Assembly (NCBI GenBank): GCA_027574665.1
Contig: CM050648.1
Span: 67,535,363-67,599,362, forward strand
Direction of reading: 5' to 3'
Length of the DNA: 64,000 bases
Origin: Rhynochetos jubatus
Taxonomy: Eukaryota; Chordata; Aves; Eurypygiformes; Rhynochetidae
Shown: positions 24,971 to 36,439 of the stretch, piece by piece
Layout: every line of letters starts with the position of its first letter
How positions within the stretch are numbered: the stretch's first letter is position 1
Notes under the pieces: model-generated
The model's input: only the letters and a program-made list of their open reading frames with translations
Database searches by the model: none
What the model was told of the DNA's origin: nothing
Made by a program: the position numbers and the translations under genes

Positions 24971-25350
24971 TTTCATAGAATCATAAAATGGTTTGTGTTG
25001 GAAGGGACTTTTAAGGACCATCTAGTCCAAACTCTCTGCCATGTGCAGGGACATTTTTCACTAGATCATGTTGCTCAAAGCTCTATCCAACCTGAATTGA
25101 ACACATCCAATGATGAGGCATCCAAAACTTCTCTGGGCAACTTGTTCCAATGTCTCACCACTCTCATAATAAAAAATTTCTTCCTTTTGTTCAATCTAAA
25201 TCTACCCTCTTTCAGTTTAAAACTGTTGTCCCTTTTCCCATTCTTGGTAGAAAGAAGGTTTTGACAGAAAGCCTTCTCCATCTTCTAAGTCCCCTTTTTA
25301 TATTGAAAGGCAGCAATAAGGACTCCTTGAAACCTTTTCTTCTTCAGGAT
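24971..25350 (-). mobile_element. CR1 LINE 3' fragment with end of ORF2, minus strand
   Basis: A 380-bp avian CR1 piece in reverse complement. The left end TTTCATAGAATCATAAAATGG is the 3' terminus, followed by TTGGAAGGGACTTTTAAGGA and CATCTAGTCCAAACTC. Further right, the minus strand still reads as the C-terminal end of the CR1 ORF2 polyprotein: a frame at 25,281-25,075 contains [17 protein letters not shown] and then [14 protein letters not shown], the standard closing segment of this protein. The copy is 5'-truncated at about 25,350, where an A-rich run begins, and is inactive. Confidence 0.96.
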
Positions 25351-25388
25351 AAATAAAATAAAATAAAAAAAAAAAAAGAGAAAAAATA
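25351..25388. repeat. A-rich (AAATA)n tract at the CR1 edge
   Basis: AAATAAAATAAAATAAA followed by a long A run and GAGAAAAAA. It lies exactly at the 5' truncation edge of the CR1 fragment. This is the wrong end for a tail, since CR1 elements end without poly-A, so it is more likely the pre-existing insertion site or later microsatellite growth. Confidence 0.85.
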
Positions 25389-28300
25389 TGTTCTCATAAA
25401 ATACCCAGTTAGGAACCTAATTAATTGATTTGGAGGCCAAGAAATTAGTACAGTAACATACCTTATCTGATAATTTTCTATAAGTTGCTCAGTTGAGCTG
25501 GCAGAGCTGGCTTGTTAATAAAGTATATGTTTGTAAATTAAGCACTTTCAGCATTCTCACAACCACAAAATTATTACACAAGCTTTCCCTTTACTAAATC
25601 ACTTCTTGTAAAGTAATTCAAGAACCATTTGTTGTAGAAATAGTTTAATGATAGGAAACAATTCAGGTGATCACTAGGTGGAATAAATGTGATGAGTAAT
25701 GAGGCACACTTGGGTATATTTATGTTTGGAGGAATCTTATCCTAAATCAGAAAAAGGCCTTGAATCCATACTGTATTCTAAGGAAATGTATGGAAACTGA
25801 TGTTCTTATTGTCTTAAAGTTGACATTAGTTATGGAATTTGTGTGCACAAATACTGTATAATTATATTTTTTTTAGTATTAATGTACCTTCTTTCTTAAC
25901 ATGTGTTACTAGCATAATAGATTACAGGTAGTATAAAATAAGTGTGGTATAGGGTAATGTTCATATGGGGAATCAAATCTCCCAAACAGGATATCTGAGC
26001 ATAGCAAAAGGAATTCCATTGCAAGGGTTTAGAAGCTGGGATAGTTCCTTAAACCATTATTTTTTCTCAACTGGCTGTTCATATTTGACTCCTCCTGTCT
26101 TAATTGCATACAAATAATCCATTAAATAACTACGTGGAAAGGACTGTTCTAGATGCCATTCAGGCAGTAATAGCTTCTTTTGAATATTTAGTTTCTTATG
26201 TCTTATCTATGCATAGCTTGGTCACTTCTGCACCACAAATCACAAAGGGCAGTCTTTGGGACACTACACCCACATTGGTAATCAACACATTTAAGTGTAC
26301 TAATCAGACTAAGCAGGAGCTGCCTTGAGGAATTTCTAGAACTGACCAAAAATTACCACCTGGGTTTCTGTAGCAGTCAAATACTTAATTGCAAATGTTT
26401 AACCTATCCTATAGTATCAAGTTGATCCCCAGTCCAACCCCAATCTGTAATGTCATCTGTACAGGTGACTGATATCTCACCTATATGGGTGACTGAGTTA
26501 ATGATTCAAGTGAATTGAGGGGGCATAGCCCTGATACCCAGCTACACACAGAATATAACGAAAGAGGGATTGAATTTTATTTTTGTACTTTCATCTCTCT
26601 TACAATTTAAGTCCTGTAGCTGTTGACATGCTAAGACTAGTTTTGTTTGGGCTAGACTGTTTATGAATTAGTTTCTCGCCTGAGTATTTACCTATGTTTC
26701 ATGAAATCTGTGTCATTAAAGGAAAAAAAAAACAAATACTTGAGCATTGGCCAAGCTCAGAAAAAGGCAAAAATTGAGTTGCCCAAAACAATATGGCAAT
26801 AGTTTGACATAGGTGGCACCTGCAAAGTATCAGCATATTCCTAGCAAGGAGCACAGCTATGGAGCAGAGCTGGGGGCATGCTTCAGGTAGCACACAGGAG
26901 TGACCTGTGAAGCTGAAAACAGACCTCTTTAAGCAACTTGCAAAAGTGTTAAGAAGATCCATCAACAAAAGGGGAAAAGACTGTCACGAGCTATTTCTTA
27001 TACAGAGATCTAAAGAGAAGACACAGAAAGAAAAGTCTTTGAGCTAATACTTGCCATTGCGTAGAAGAGATGTTTGGGCTTTATTGGTAAAAATAAAGTA
27101 TGGTGGAGATGTTTCTGCTGTTTCTAAAGCAATGAGACAATTTTACTGAATTGTATTTTCAGGAACACTTTCGATTATGAGGGAAAAGTGTTTAGCACAC
27201 TCTGATTAGCCTTACTACACCTACTTCTGATGCCTAAATTAAGCAGGGTTGGATCTGAGTTTTCAGTTTATGAAGGTTAGCATTTTTAGTGGGAAGAATC
27301 ACACTTGCAGGATTGAATTGCATTGGATTTGGAAGACTGAATTCTGTTCTTAATTCAGCAACTGACCAAAACTTGTAATTTTAGCAAACTTAGGTAACGC
27401 CTAAGAATAACTTTCTTAATCATCATAAGAATTTTCCATCATAAATACTTCCACTAGGGGTATTTTATAAGCTATTTACTCTTTTGTAAAACATTTGCAT
27501 CAAGAGATGACAAGTACTACAGAATTTCAAGTTAGTACTTTTCTATGTTCTTAGCTGTACAGCAACATTTCTGAAGTACATATGTATGGCTCAAAAATAT
27601 GTTTGACTAGATGAAGTGGAAACAAACGTAGGTGGTTTAGAACATCTGTAAAATCAAGATATGGTAGAGAAGCATTTTTTATTATGAAACTGAAGGATTT
27701 ATTTTTAATGTAAATTGAATTATCTTTCCTATAGCCATGTATGGTATAACTGTCCAGTGTCAAGAAAATCTGGTGTCAGAAAGAAACTGAGAAACACTGA
27801 CTATTCTTTACTTTCACTGATCAGAGTGAAAACAGAGAAAAAAAAAACCTATCAAAAAACCTTCATAAAGAAAGAGAGATGAAACTATCACCTGCTTTCT
27901 GGTGCAATTGCATTTTCAAAATTACTCTCTAGCCATCGATGTTTAAAGATTGTTATTCTAAATCTGGAATATATAATGATTTGACATATATTGCAGGAAA
28001 GTATGACTTCCCTATACCAGTTGCACAAATTTTACTGTATGTTTTTTGCTATTAGTACAGGTAACTAGGATCCAATTTTTATATAAGTTTCCATATATTA
28101 CCATAATAGCAGCTTTATACCTCATAGTCACTTGCTTTGTTTTTCATTCCCATTTTATAACAGCATGCCGAAAGCCCATCAATATTCAAGTTAGCACTTT
28201 AAAATGAAACTATAAATTTCAATTTGGAGAAAATAAGCCCTTATTCAGGCTCATAAGTTTTAAATAACACATTACCATTGGCTACATTAAGTTTGCATTT

Positions 28301-29283
28301 CTAATGTTATTTTATGCATTTGACAATAGATGTTCCACTCTGCTCAGTAGTGGAGAGCAAATGCATGTGAAATGTAAGTCTGTTTAAAATGTAGGAATTT
28401 ATTAGAGCTGTCAGTCAGCAGTGACATGAGAGTTAAATTATTTCTGAAGATATTTGAGTTGATTTTTGCACTTTCCATTGTCTTTATCCTCTGAAGTTTG
28501 AGCATAAATAACTCTTTTTAAAAGGTTTTCTTCCTAGATTGGTTAGTGCTTCCTAAAGTAAAAAAAAAAATTAATCTCAAAATACAATACTAGATGCACA
28601 AACCTCTTAAGAAATAGCTTGGCAACATTTTGGGGGTGTAGGGATGTGGGGGTAAGAAGAAAAAAAATTATTTATTTCTATTAGTTCCAGAAGAACCAGA
28701 TCGGTTTAAATCTTTTCTTCCTGTTGCTGTTTATTCCTTGAGGAAAAATGGTGACTAACTCATTTTTCCTTTTGAATGCTTTCCTTTTAAGTGAAAGGTA
28801 TGTACTGGTGGTCAAGAGGCATCTTTTGTGTTTGTCTGGATATTAACTGTGATACAAATTACTATCAAATTCCCTCTGCAGCAGGACTAACAACAAGGAA
28901 ATTGTGCAAAAGCACTACTTTTCCTGGCAGGAGTGATTCCTATTCTTCTTTACAGCTTTTCTTGTTTATTGCATGGATGGGCTATTAGAATTGATCTGAA
29001 GGAAAACAATTCCTTTTCACTTGGCTCATTTTTTATGATCATCTGGTGCTACTGCCTGCATTTCTTAAGCCTGTTTTCTACAACAGAAATTAGAATGAAA
29101 AACAATTAGCTTCCTTATGAAATATTACATCTGTGGGCCAGTGCAATCATCCTACCTTGATTCATTTTGGTTGTTAACTTAAGAGCTTTTGCATGTCTAG
29201 AATAACAAATGTCAGGAATGAAATACTTTTGCACAGTCTCCTAGAACTGATAAACTATCTGCATAGCTCCCATATACTATGTC

Positions 29284-29338
29284 AAAAAAAAAAAAAAAGA
29301 AAAAAAAAAAAAAAAAAAAGAAAAAGACAAAAAAAGAG
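29284..29338. repeat. poly-A tract with G interruptions
   Basis: About 55 bases, nearly all A, in runs of 14, 21 and 5-7 separated by single G or GAC. The minus-strand poly-F frame across it is an artefact. No retrogene or SINE body is recognisable beside it. Confidence 0.9.
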
Positions 29339-32300
29339 AGCTCTTTTTTGCTAATTGACCAGTTAAAAGAGTTTATTCTTGACTCAGGTGTCAAGACATA
29401 ACTAAAAAGTTTGTAAGGCAGTGTAGTGACAGATTTTGGACTCTGGCATTTGTGTAAATATGATCATGCTAAGGAAGAAGAAATTTCCACAGCACTGGCA
29501 CTATTTGTACTTTATTGCTATGTGATGACAGGAAATTCCTATGGTTACTTGGACTGCTGAGATGTTTTCACATGCAAAGGTCAAAATTCAGTCATGGCAT
29601 AAACAGATGAAACTTCACAATGTAAATTTAGTCTGAATATAACCGAATAAAGATAATGAGTGTATTTTCTTCATTCAAGTGAATGAAGTTATTTACACAG
29701 AATACATAAATTTGTCATGCATTTCTCCATTATAGGCATAACTCTGTTTCCAAAAACAGTATTATGACCAGAAAGCATATGGTAGTAGCTCTGAAGTAGC
29801 TGAAAATGCCTTGCTTACAATTCTAACCGAGAAATTCTTCAAAATAGTCTGTAACAGGTTAGAAAATCCTGGCTGCCATCTATGCTGCACAACTAGATCT
29901 CCTCAAAACTCACATTTGATTTTCCAGATACCTTTCTGAATTACAGAAATATGGGTAGGGATAATCTTTAAGGAGACAAGCAGATGCAGGAGGGAAAAAA
30001 GGGGTCAGCTTTTGGACTCAGAGAAGTAATGAATGGACTGATATGGAACTGGATTCATGTCCATGGAGGCATACTACTGAACTAACATGCACTTATTCTG
30101 CATCAATATGCAAACTGCTATAGTCTGGCTTAAACACCTGTATACATTTTCATAGATGTCACAATCATAGTTTTGAGCCTTTTATGCACATTAAGATATC
30201 AACAAAATACATTTATTTGTCGCTAATGAACAAACAGGAGTCCAACATACAGATTTGGATATTAGTTACCTTGAATATCTGCTGAGGAAGAAGACTGTTT
30301 CACAGATTTTAAAAAATTAACCTGTAACAGTATAAAAATTGGGGTCCCTCAGAAGTGAAGCTATTCATTTTTTTTTCTCTTCTGGTGTTATTCCAAAAAA
30401 ATGGGTAAGAGCATTTCAAGTCTTTCTGTGTTAAGGAACACAGCTGGGACACTAAATAAATGAGTTCTCAGACTGGACTTAGATGAGGCAGGTGTCCACA
30501 TTATGCCAAGGAAATTCAGGCTCTGTGTTTATGTGGCTACAGTAACCTACAGTTCCCGCATAAGACATATCGTTGATATGGTGGAATATTTGCTGGCAGT
30601 AAGAGGTTTGTGCTGTGGCGTCTGGCCTGGTGCAGAAGAAAGTAGAATTTAATTTCCCAGTCAGACCTTGCATTTCCAGCACAGCCTCTTCTGAAACCCT
30701 GTTTCCTTCATATTCCCCTATGCTTACACACCGCTCCATCTCTGGATCAAGGACCCTGTCAGAAAATGGGACTGTCTCTTCAATGGTGCAGATAAAAATC
30801 ACGCTGAACTCTATGAAATTGATCTTAAACTTTAACATAACTACAAGGCAGTACACAGGTGTCTACAGACTCAGGCTGAATCAAGATCTTCAGAGGAGCT
30901 GTCCGCTTCATACTCTGGATATTGTTACATGAAGGACTGAATCATCCATTCATGGAAGAAGGAAGGTCACAAGGATTAGGGTGTCTAAAAGAGTGGAGTC
31001 TAAGAGCAGATACCATTCAGATGCAGAAATCATATTAGCTGTGCAGTCTGAGCAACATCAAGATGCAGTGCCTTGAATGTCTGGATTTCCATGGTTAGAT
31101 TATCAGTCTCTCCCCAAGTCAAAATATTTAAAATGCAGAAATTAAACTGCAAAGTGCAGGTGAAATTTGGAATGAGCAACAACAGTTTTAAATTAACAGG
31201 CACAAGATAATGGGCTGTATGACCCAAATATCTACATATGGGAAATGTAGATGTTTTTGAAAGACTGATGAAACTAAGGAAAAACTGACCAGTTGAAAGA
31301 TTCATCTTCAGCCTGCCCTATTTGAATCATTCCACCAAGTTCTCAGCCAAGCCATTTAATAGAAAATAACATTATCCAGATATTGTATTGCAAACCCATC
31401 GTGTCTGCAAAAACCTGCCTGGTTGTAAATCAAAACCTTTTTCAGGCAGTGGAAACAAGGATAACTTGCTTCAAGTGATGGAAAAATAGTGTACACAGGA
31501 ATCTGATAATGCCAGTAGTAGAGGTCATATCCATTAGGATAATTTCAACCCATTTGAATAAACACAGTCATTGCTCCAAGCAAAATCCAATAATAGATGT
31601 TGCAAAGCAAGCCATCTCACATGAATACTTTAGTCTTTGATATTTACTGGAAATAAATCAGGCCAGGAAAGCAAACTGGAAACAATTCCGTGACATGACT
31701 ATTCTACAAAGAGTATATCAGAGTTTGTACAGGTATCTTTTTTCTGTAAGTCTTGCCATGTTCATTAATAGTGCCTGTTGTAATACTGACAGTACTATCA
31801 CTTGGTTACCCCACTGTAGCATGTTTGCTCCAAGATTTTCTGTTGTCATGGTTTTCTAGAGCTATCAATAGTTATAAAAGATACACAGCATTTGGAGAAC
31901 AGGGTGTGTGTAAATGTAGCAGCAGTTCATCTCCTGAAAGAGTTCCTGAAGAAAGAGGAGCTCTTCTTCACCTGAGGCATATCTTTGCACACAGGTGTTT
32001 CAATACTGCATTTCATAAAAATTGTCACCAGTAGATAACACAAATTTCAGACACATTTGACTACTACTAAGTCAGTTGCTCCACAGACTCCAAAGTAAAG
32101 TCAAGGACAGTGGTATTAGTAAGCTGAATTGGTCAGGGAAGATAAAAATCTTCTTACCATGAAGCTACTCAGGAACAGATCATGAAAATTGTCACTTGAG
32201 TTCCTAAAAGTGAAGTTACATAGGTCAAGAGCTAGAGGGAGTTACACAAAACCTGCAAAAGTGTTCCTTTTTCCTTTTTCTTGCTTATACTATTTTTGAT

Positions 32301-32679
32301 GTATTAATCTCAAAATGTGAAATATTATGACATTTTATTTTATAAATCCAATCTAGAACATCAATATGAAGACAATACCTAGAAACCTGATGAGTTTTCT
32401 GCATGTTCGAGAGCTGATATGATATGGAACATATCATATGTCTAGTGAGCCTATGTATCCTGTCTGGAAATCCTATGCCACAGTGCAACACCATTGGTTT
32501 TAAAATGACCTCATATGCTGTTTCAAAACACAGTTCTCTATAATCAGTATAGCAGCACTGGCATGTTTACTAGATGTTCCCAAGCACCCTTTTCTGTGAC
32601 CAGCTTATCACTGAAGCAACACAGATGTGTAGATGCAGCTTTACTCTCCTCCAATCCATTATTAAATACCATAGCAATA

Positions 32680-32734
32680 ACATTAAATTAAATTACATTA
32701 AATGCATTAAATGACATTAAATGGCATTAAATAA
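32680..32734. repeat. ATTAAATGRC-type short tandem repeat
   Basis: Six or seven copies of a roughly 10-base AT-rich unit built on CATTAAATG (CATTAAATTAAATTA, then CATTAAATG, ACATTAAATGG, CATTAAATAATG). The copies differ slightly, so it is an old or slowly growing array. Confidence 0.85.
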
Positions 32735-33779
32735 TGTCAGTGCTACATGACAGTAATGGGTATGGGAAGGAATCACTAACACTTTATTGATAACTCTTCC
32801 TCACAAGTTTTTCTTAATAACTCACTTCCCCAAAATATGAAGCCTGGGCAACCTCAGCATTTACATAGTCATGTGTGACACTCACCTTTGCCTTCCTCTC
32901 CCTGTGCCATATCCATTTGACCATGTCCTCAAGGCCATTTAAATTGTTGTTCAGAAGCTTTGGCTGAGCTCTGAAACAGAGGCAATATTTATTAAATGGC
33001 TCTGGCCTAAACTATTCTCTGATGAGATGGTTCTATATCATGAAAAAAATGCAAATCATCAAAAAGTATTGTCAAAACAAAAATGAAAAATAATGGTTTC
33101 CCACCTTTCTTCTAACAACATGTTACTAACCTCTAATAAATTACAGCTAGAAAAAATAAGAATTCAAGCTTTATTTTACATTCTCACTGGCTGTTTTCAA
33201 ATAAAGCTGACAGAGGTTCTTCTGGACTCAAGGAACAAAGTTGATTCTTCATCAAGCGGGCAAGTTCCAACACTATAGGGGAATAAAATGTAAGTCTATA
33301 ACCTATAACAACTTCTAAAATTAAAGATTTCACCGACATCTCCATTCAAAGACTAATAAAGTTCTAGACAAACATATGAGTCAGGGAAGGTCACAGCTCA
33401 ATATATAATTACATATCTAATAGTGAAAGTGTGCATCTTACAATAAACCATAAAGGGTATGGTAATTATACTGATGAGTATTGCAGCCTCTGATTTTTAA
33501 GACTGACCACTAAGCTGATAAAATGATGATTATAGTACTCATCAGAGTGTGAAAAAGAACTTGGATCTAATTTCTCACCATCCTGAGGAATACGAAATCC
33601 TTCCTTATGAACTTGCCAGAACTACCACACTGCGAATGAAGATTCCCTTGGCCTCATGTTGAAACAGTTACAGTGTTGAAGCTGTTAGACCATGGAGTAG
33701 ATTTGTATTTGTTGGATGACGGGAGAATGTGTGAGTATATTATGTTTGGATCTCATAACACAGATTGCCAAACCAGTTC

Positions 33780-33863
33780 TTGGTGTAGAAGGAGATGACT
33801 AAGAATAGGCAGATGGAAGGCAACTTGAGCAAGAGTGACCATAAAATGAATACACTCATGCTT
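33780..33863 (+). mobile_element. ancient CR1-type LINE: end of endonuclease domain
   Basis: Sequence just left of the GGAA array reads like the end of the APE-type endonuclease of CR1-family ORF2. It includes GGAAGGCAACTTGAGCAAGAG followed by TGACCATAAAATGAATACAC, translating as EGNLSKSDHKMNTLML. The SDH motif matches the conserved C-terminal SDH of APE-like LINE endonucleases (family pattern: G-N/S-SDH-x-M-I/V-E-F). Bases further left, to about 33,560, may be more of the same domain but are too decayed to assert. It belongs with the element that resumes at 34,335. Confidence 0.6.
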
Positions 33864-34182
33864 CCAGGAAGGAAGGCAGGAAGGCAGGAAGGCAGGAAGG
33901 CAGGAAGGCAGGAAGGAAGGCAGGAAGGAAGGCAGGAAGGAAGGCAGGAAGGCAGGAAGGCAGGAAGGCAGGAAGGCAGGAAGGCAGGAAGGAAGGAAGG
34001 AAGGAAGGAAGGAAGGAAGGAAGGGCGGAAGGAAGGGCGGAAGGAAGGAAGGGCGGAAGGAAGGAAGGGCGGAAGGAAGGGCGGAAGGAAGGGCGGAAGG
34101 AAGGGCGGAAGGAAGGAAGGAAGGAAGGAAGGAAGGAAGGAAGGAAGGAAGGAAGGAAGGAAGGAAGGAAGGAAGGAAGGAA
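33864..34182. repeat. structured (GGAA)n microsatellite with GGCA and GGGC variants
   Basis: A 319-base tetranucleotide array with domain structure. GGAA mixed with GGCA runs to about 33,986, pure GGAA to 34,022, then a section with seven GGGC variants (34,023-34,106), then 19 uninterrupted GGAA units (34,107-34,182). The plus strand is almost pure purine except for the C variants. Both strands are open throughout (130 and 164 codons) only because a 4-base unit reads as a 4-codon cycle; there is no gene. The array lies between endonuclease and linker of an ancient LINE, at a point where that family is naturally purine-rich. Each GGAA is also a core ETS-factor site. Confidence 0.97.
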
Positions 34183-34556
34183 TATAATAAGTTACATTTC
34201 AGATTGTGACAGTTATATATGTATACCAGTAATACTAGGAAGATCACCTAAAATTTCATTTAACCAAGAGGGAAGGCTATTACTATATGATGTATAAATC
34301 TTAGCTGCTTCAGTCTCCCCTAACACAATAATCCAAAATGAGAGAGTGGCAGTTAATGAAGCACAGTTAATAAAAGAAGAGTATTATATCAACCTAGAAA
34401 TAGAGAATACCTGGGGAAAATCAGAGAGTTTAGGCCATGAGGATATGTACCTCAGACTGAAATACTGAAAGGTTCAGCTACAGCAATATGAGAGCTGTTA
34501 GCAATGATATGCTAACACAGGAGCAGTACTGAAGGCTGGAACAGTGCAGAAGGACT

Positions 34557-34580
34557 GCCTATCTCTAAAATGAGATAGGC
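34557..34580. other. perfect 9-bp hairpin inside the LINE relic
   Basis: GCCTATCTC, loop TAAAAT, GAGATAGGC. It sits in the segment just before the reverse-transcriptase homology. It is probably a chance product of decay, or a small inverted duplication. Confidence 0.8.
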
Positions 34581-35075
34581 ATTCTAATATGAGGAACAAG
34601 AGAATTACCAATCAGTCAGTTTAGTTTCAGTGATCAGAAAACTACTGGACAAAATGATCCAACAAACTATTTGTTACCTGGAAGGTAACAGAAAACTGAG
34701 TAGCAGCCAGCATGGATTTGTCAAAAGCAAACAATTTCCTTCTATTAGAAGGTAATATAATGTTTTGTGGACAAAGCAGGAGCAGTAGATGTGGTTTTGA
34801 CATTAAAAATCTTTCAACATTGTGCACATGGCATTTTCCTAAGCAAGTTAGAAGGACGTGTTAGGAAAAATGCTACAGTGTCAGCGAAAATATATTAATA
34901 AAGATTATGGTTGACTGATAAAATCAAACAGATTTTGATCAACACTCTATTGTCCTCTTCAAGGTTTCCCTTTGTGACAAGGATGATGGAATTTTTATTG
35001 AGTAGGGACCAACACAATCACAAAAGATTCCAAGAACAGGGAGACAATGTTAAATTGTCTTGAAAAACTGTCTGG

Positions 35076-35096
35076 AAAAAAAAAAAAAAAAAAAAA
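35076..35096. repeat. A21 homopolymer inside the LINE relic
   Basis: Twenty-one A residues interrupt the homology of the ancient LINE between its reverse-transcriptase region and its later ORF2 section. It is either homopolymer growth or a tiny retro-insertion whose body is not recognisable. Confidence 0.85.
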
Positions 35097-36439
35097 GTAG
35101 ATTCAAATTTATAGTGCAAAGGAGGTAGTTACCCATACTGTAAAAACAGTATTGGGAGAAAACTGGTCATATAAAAATTTTGCAGAAAGAAATTTGGTGT
35201 CACAGCAAATAGCAAGAAAAATACTAATCTATGTTCAGAATTGTGATGTTATATCATTGGTAAACAAGAAAAGGGAACAGGAGGATAACCCATAACACAC
35301 ATGAAGTCATCCTTCTGCCATATTACTTCTAAGCCCTTGAAGAACCAATTGCAGATCATATCCAAGAGAGAAACATGGAATCCAGAGGTTTAAAAAACAT
35401 TATTCATGGGGGAAAACTGAAGCTACTAGTCTTCATCATGCTACAGAAGGAAGTAGAGACATATCATTAATCTGATAAATAGAAGGTTACTGCAGTGAGA
35501 AAGAGAATAATCTCTTTTCCTTGGCCAAAATGAGGAGTGTAAGAAGTAATAAGCATAAATGAAAGCTTACTTACATTTAAATTGCAATAATGGTGATTTG
35601 GTTGGTTTTTTAATGAAAATATCTTCTGTGCCTATAGTTTTCAGCTGCAAACATTTTTAAGAACAAGCTGGACAAGTGACACATTTGTAATGACACATTT
35701 GATCTCAACTACAGTAGGGAAATGATCCCATGAAATCAATTCTAGCCATACTCTTCCCTACAAAGGAGGGATGCTGCCAGGGAAAGTGAAGGTGTAATAT
35801 ACACCACTGCTAATCTGTGCTTTGCCTATTCTTTGAATAAATGGAAGACATAATCCAGCAGGAATTCACTTATACCACAACAAAAGAAGGTATTTTCTTA
35901 ATAAATACCTGTAGAGTAATATTATGTTTATATTATAAAGGAAAACGACAAGCCACAGTATTAGTTTGTCCTTATAAAACTTTCTATTTCCACTTTGCCA
36001 TGCCTCACTACTTTATTAGCAATGTAAAGATACGAATACAGAAGTGTTCATTTTATAATGACAACATTCAGTTTTGAAATTATTCTAAAATAAAACCCAG
36101 GGTATGCACAGAAAACGCAATTATAAAACAAAAGGCATCTAGTATGAAATTAAGGTAGTACATTTCATGTTTTATGTTCTGGCATTGTAGATTGTTACAG
36201 GGTTTTTTTGCTGATAAACCTCAAAAAACTCACATAGCCAAGAGCAGCTCTAATGGACTGAATCTAAAATTACTCACTTTCATCTGCTGAAACAAATTGG
36301 TTTAATATACAGTTGTTTGTTGTCAAATACATTAAAAACACTTGTGCCAAACAAAATTAAAGACTGTTTTTGTTATTTGCCCACTATATTTTTGGAAGGT
36401 GGGGAATGAGAGAAAGAGGAAATACAGTGGGTGGAGTTT

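Larger units (their letters stand above)
25389..33779. other. AT-rich unique noncoding sequence
   Basis: About 8.4 kb with no gene I can support. The largest frames are 125 codons (30,479-30,856, minus) and 105 codons (30,615-30,932, plus), overlapping each other; neither matches a family I know. A perfect 10-bp hairpin with a GAA loop lies at 32,417-32,439. A cluster of GGTGACTGA words and an inverted TCACC lies at 26,464-26,495. Simple repeats are listed separately. Confidence 0.6.
34335..35760 (+). mobile_element. ancient CR1-type LINE: linker, reverse transcriptase and 3' part
   Basis: A heavily mutated LINE of the old amniote CR1 type, followed from left to right. The linker is visible at 34,341 (AGAGAGTGGCAGTTAATGAA). 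The reverse-transcriptase start is at about 34,600-34,660 (CAATCAGTCAGTTTAGTTTC). The RT block with translation SSQHGFVKSKQF is at 34,703-34,738, followed by a decayed 'GxAVDVV...DFSKAFDTV' region (AGGAGCAGTAGATGTGG at about 34,780). The later ORF2 portion is at about 35,100-35,230 (AATTTATAGTGCAAAGGAGG; AAATTTGGTGTCACAGCAAA). Near the 3' end is CATTTTTAAGAACAAGCTGG at 35,652-35,671. Many stops and indels break it, so it is a pseudogene. The exact 3' terminus is not clear. The upstream half (endonuclease) is at 33,780-33,863, separated by the microsatellite. Confidence is high for LINE, lower for exact edges. Confidence 0.8.

Noticed and set aside
30479..30856. 125-codon minus-strand frame considered as a retrocopy
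   Set aside because: No family recognised, no poly-A tail or target duplication seen, overlapped by an equally open plus-strand frame.
33864..34182. Repeat array considered as a CRISPR or satellite
   Set aside because: The unit is 4 bp without spacers. It is a microsatellite, and the genome is avian.
33753..34247. 164-codon minus-strand and 130-codon plus-strand open frames across the GGAA array
   Set aside because: Translation of a tetranucleotide repeat (LPSF/GRKE cycles). Open on both strands for a trivial reason.
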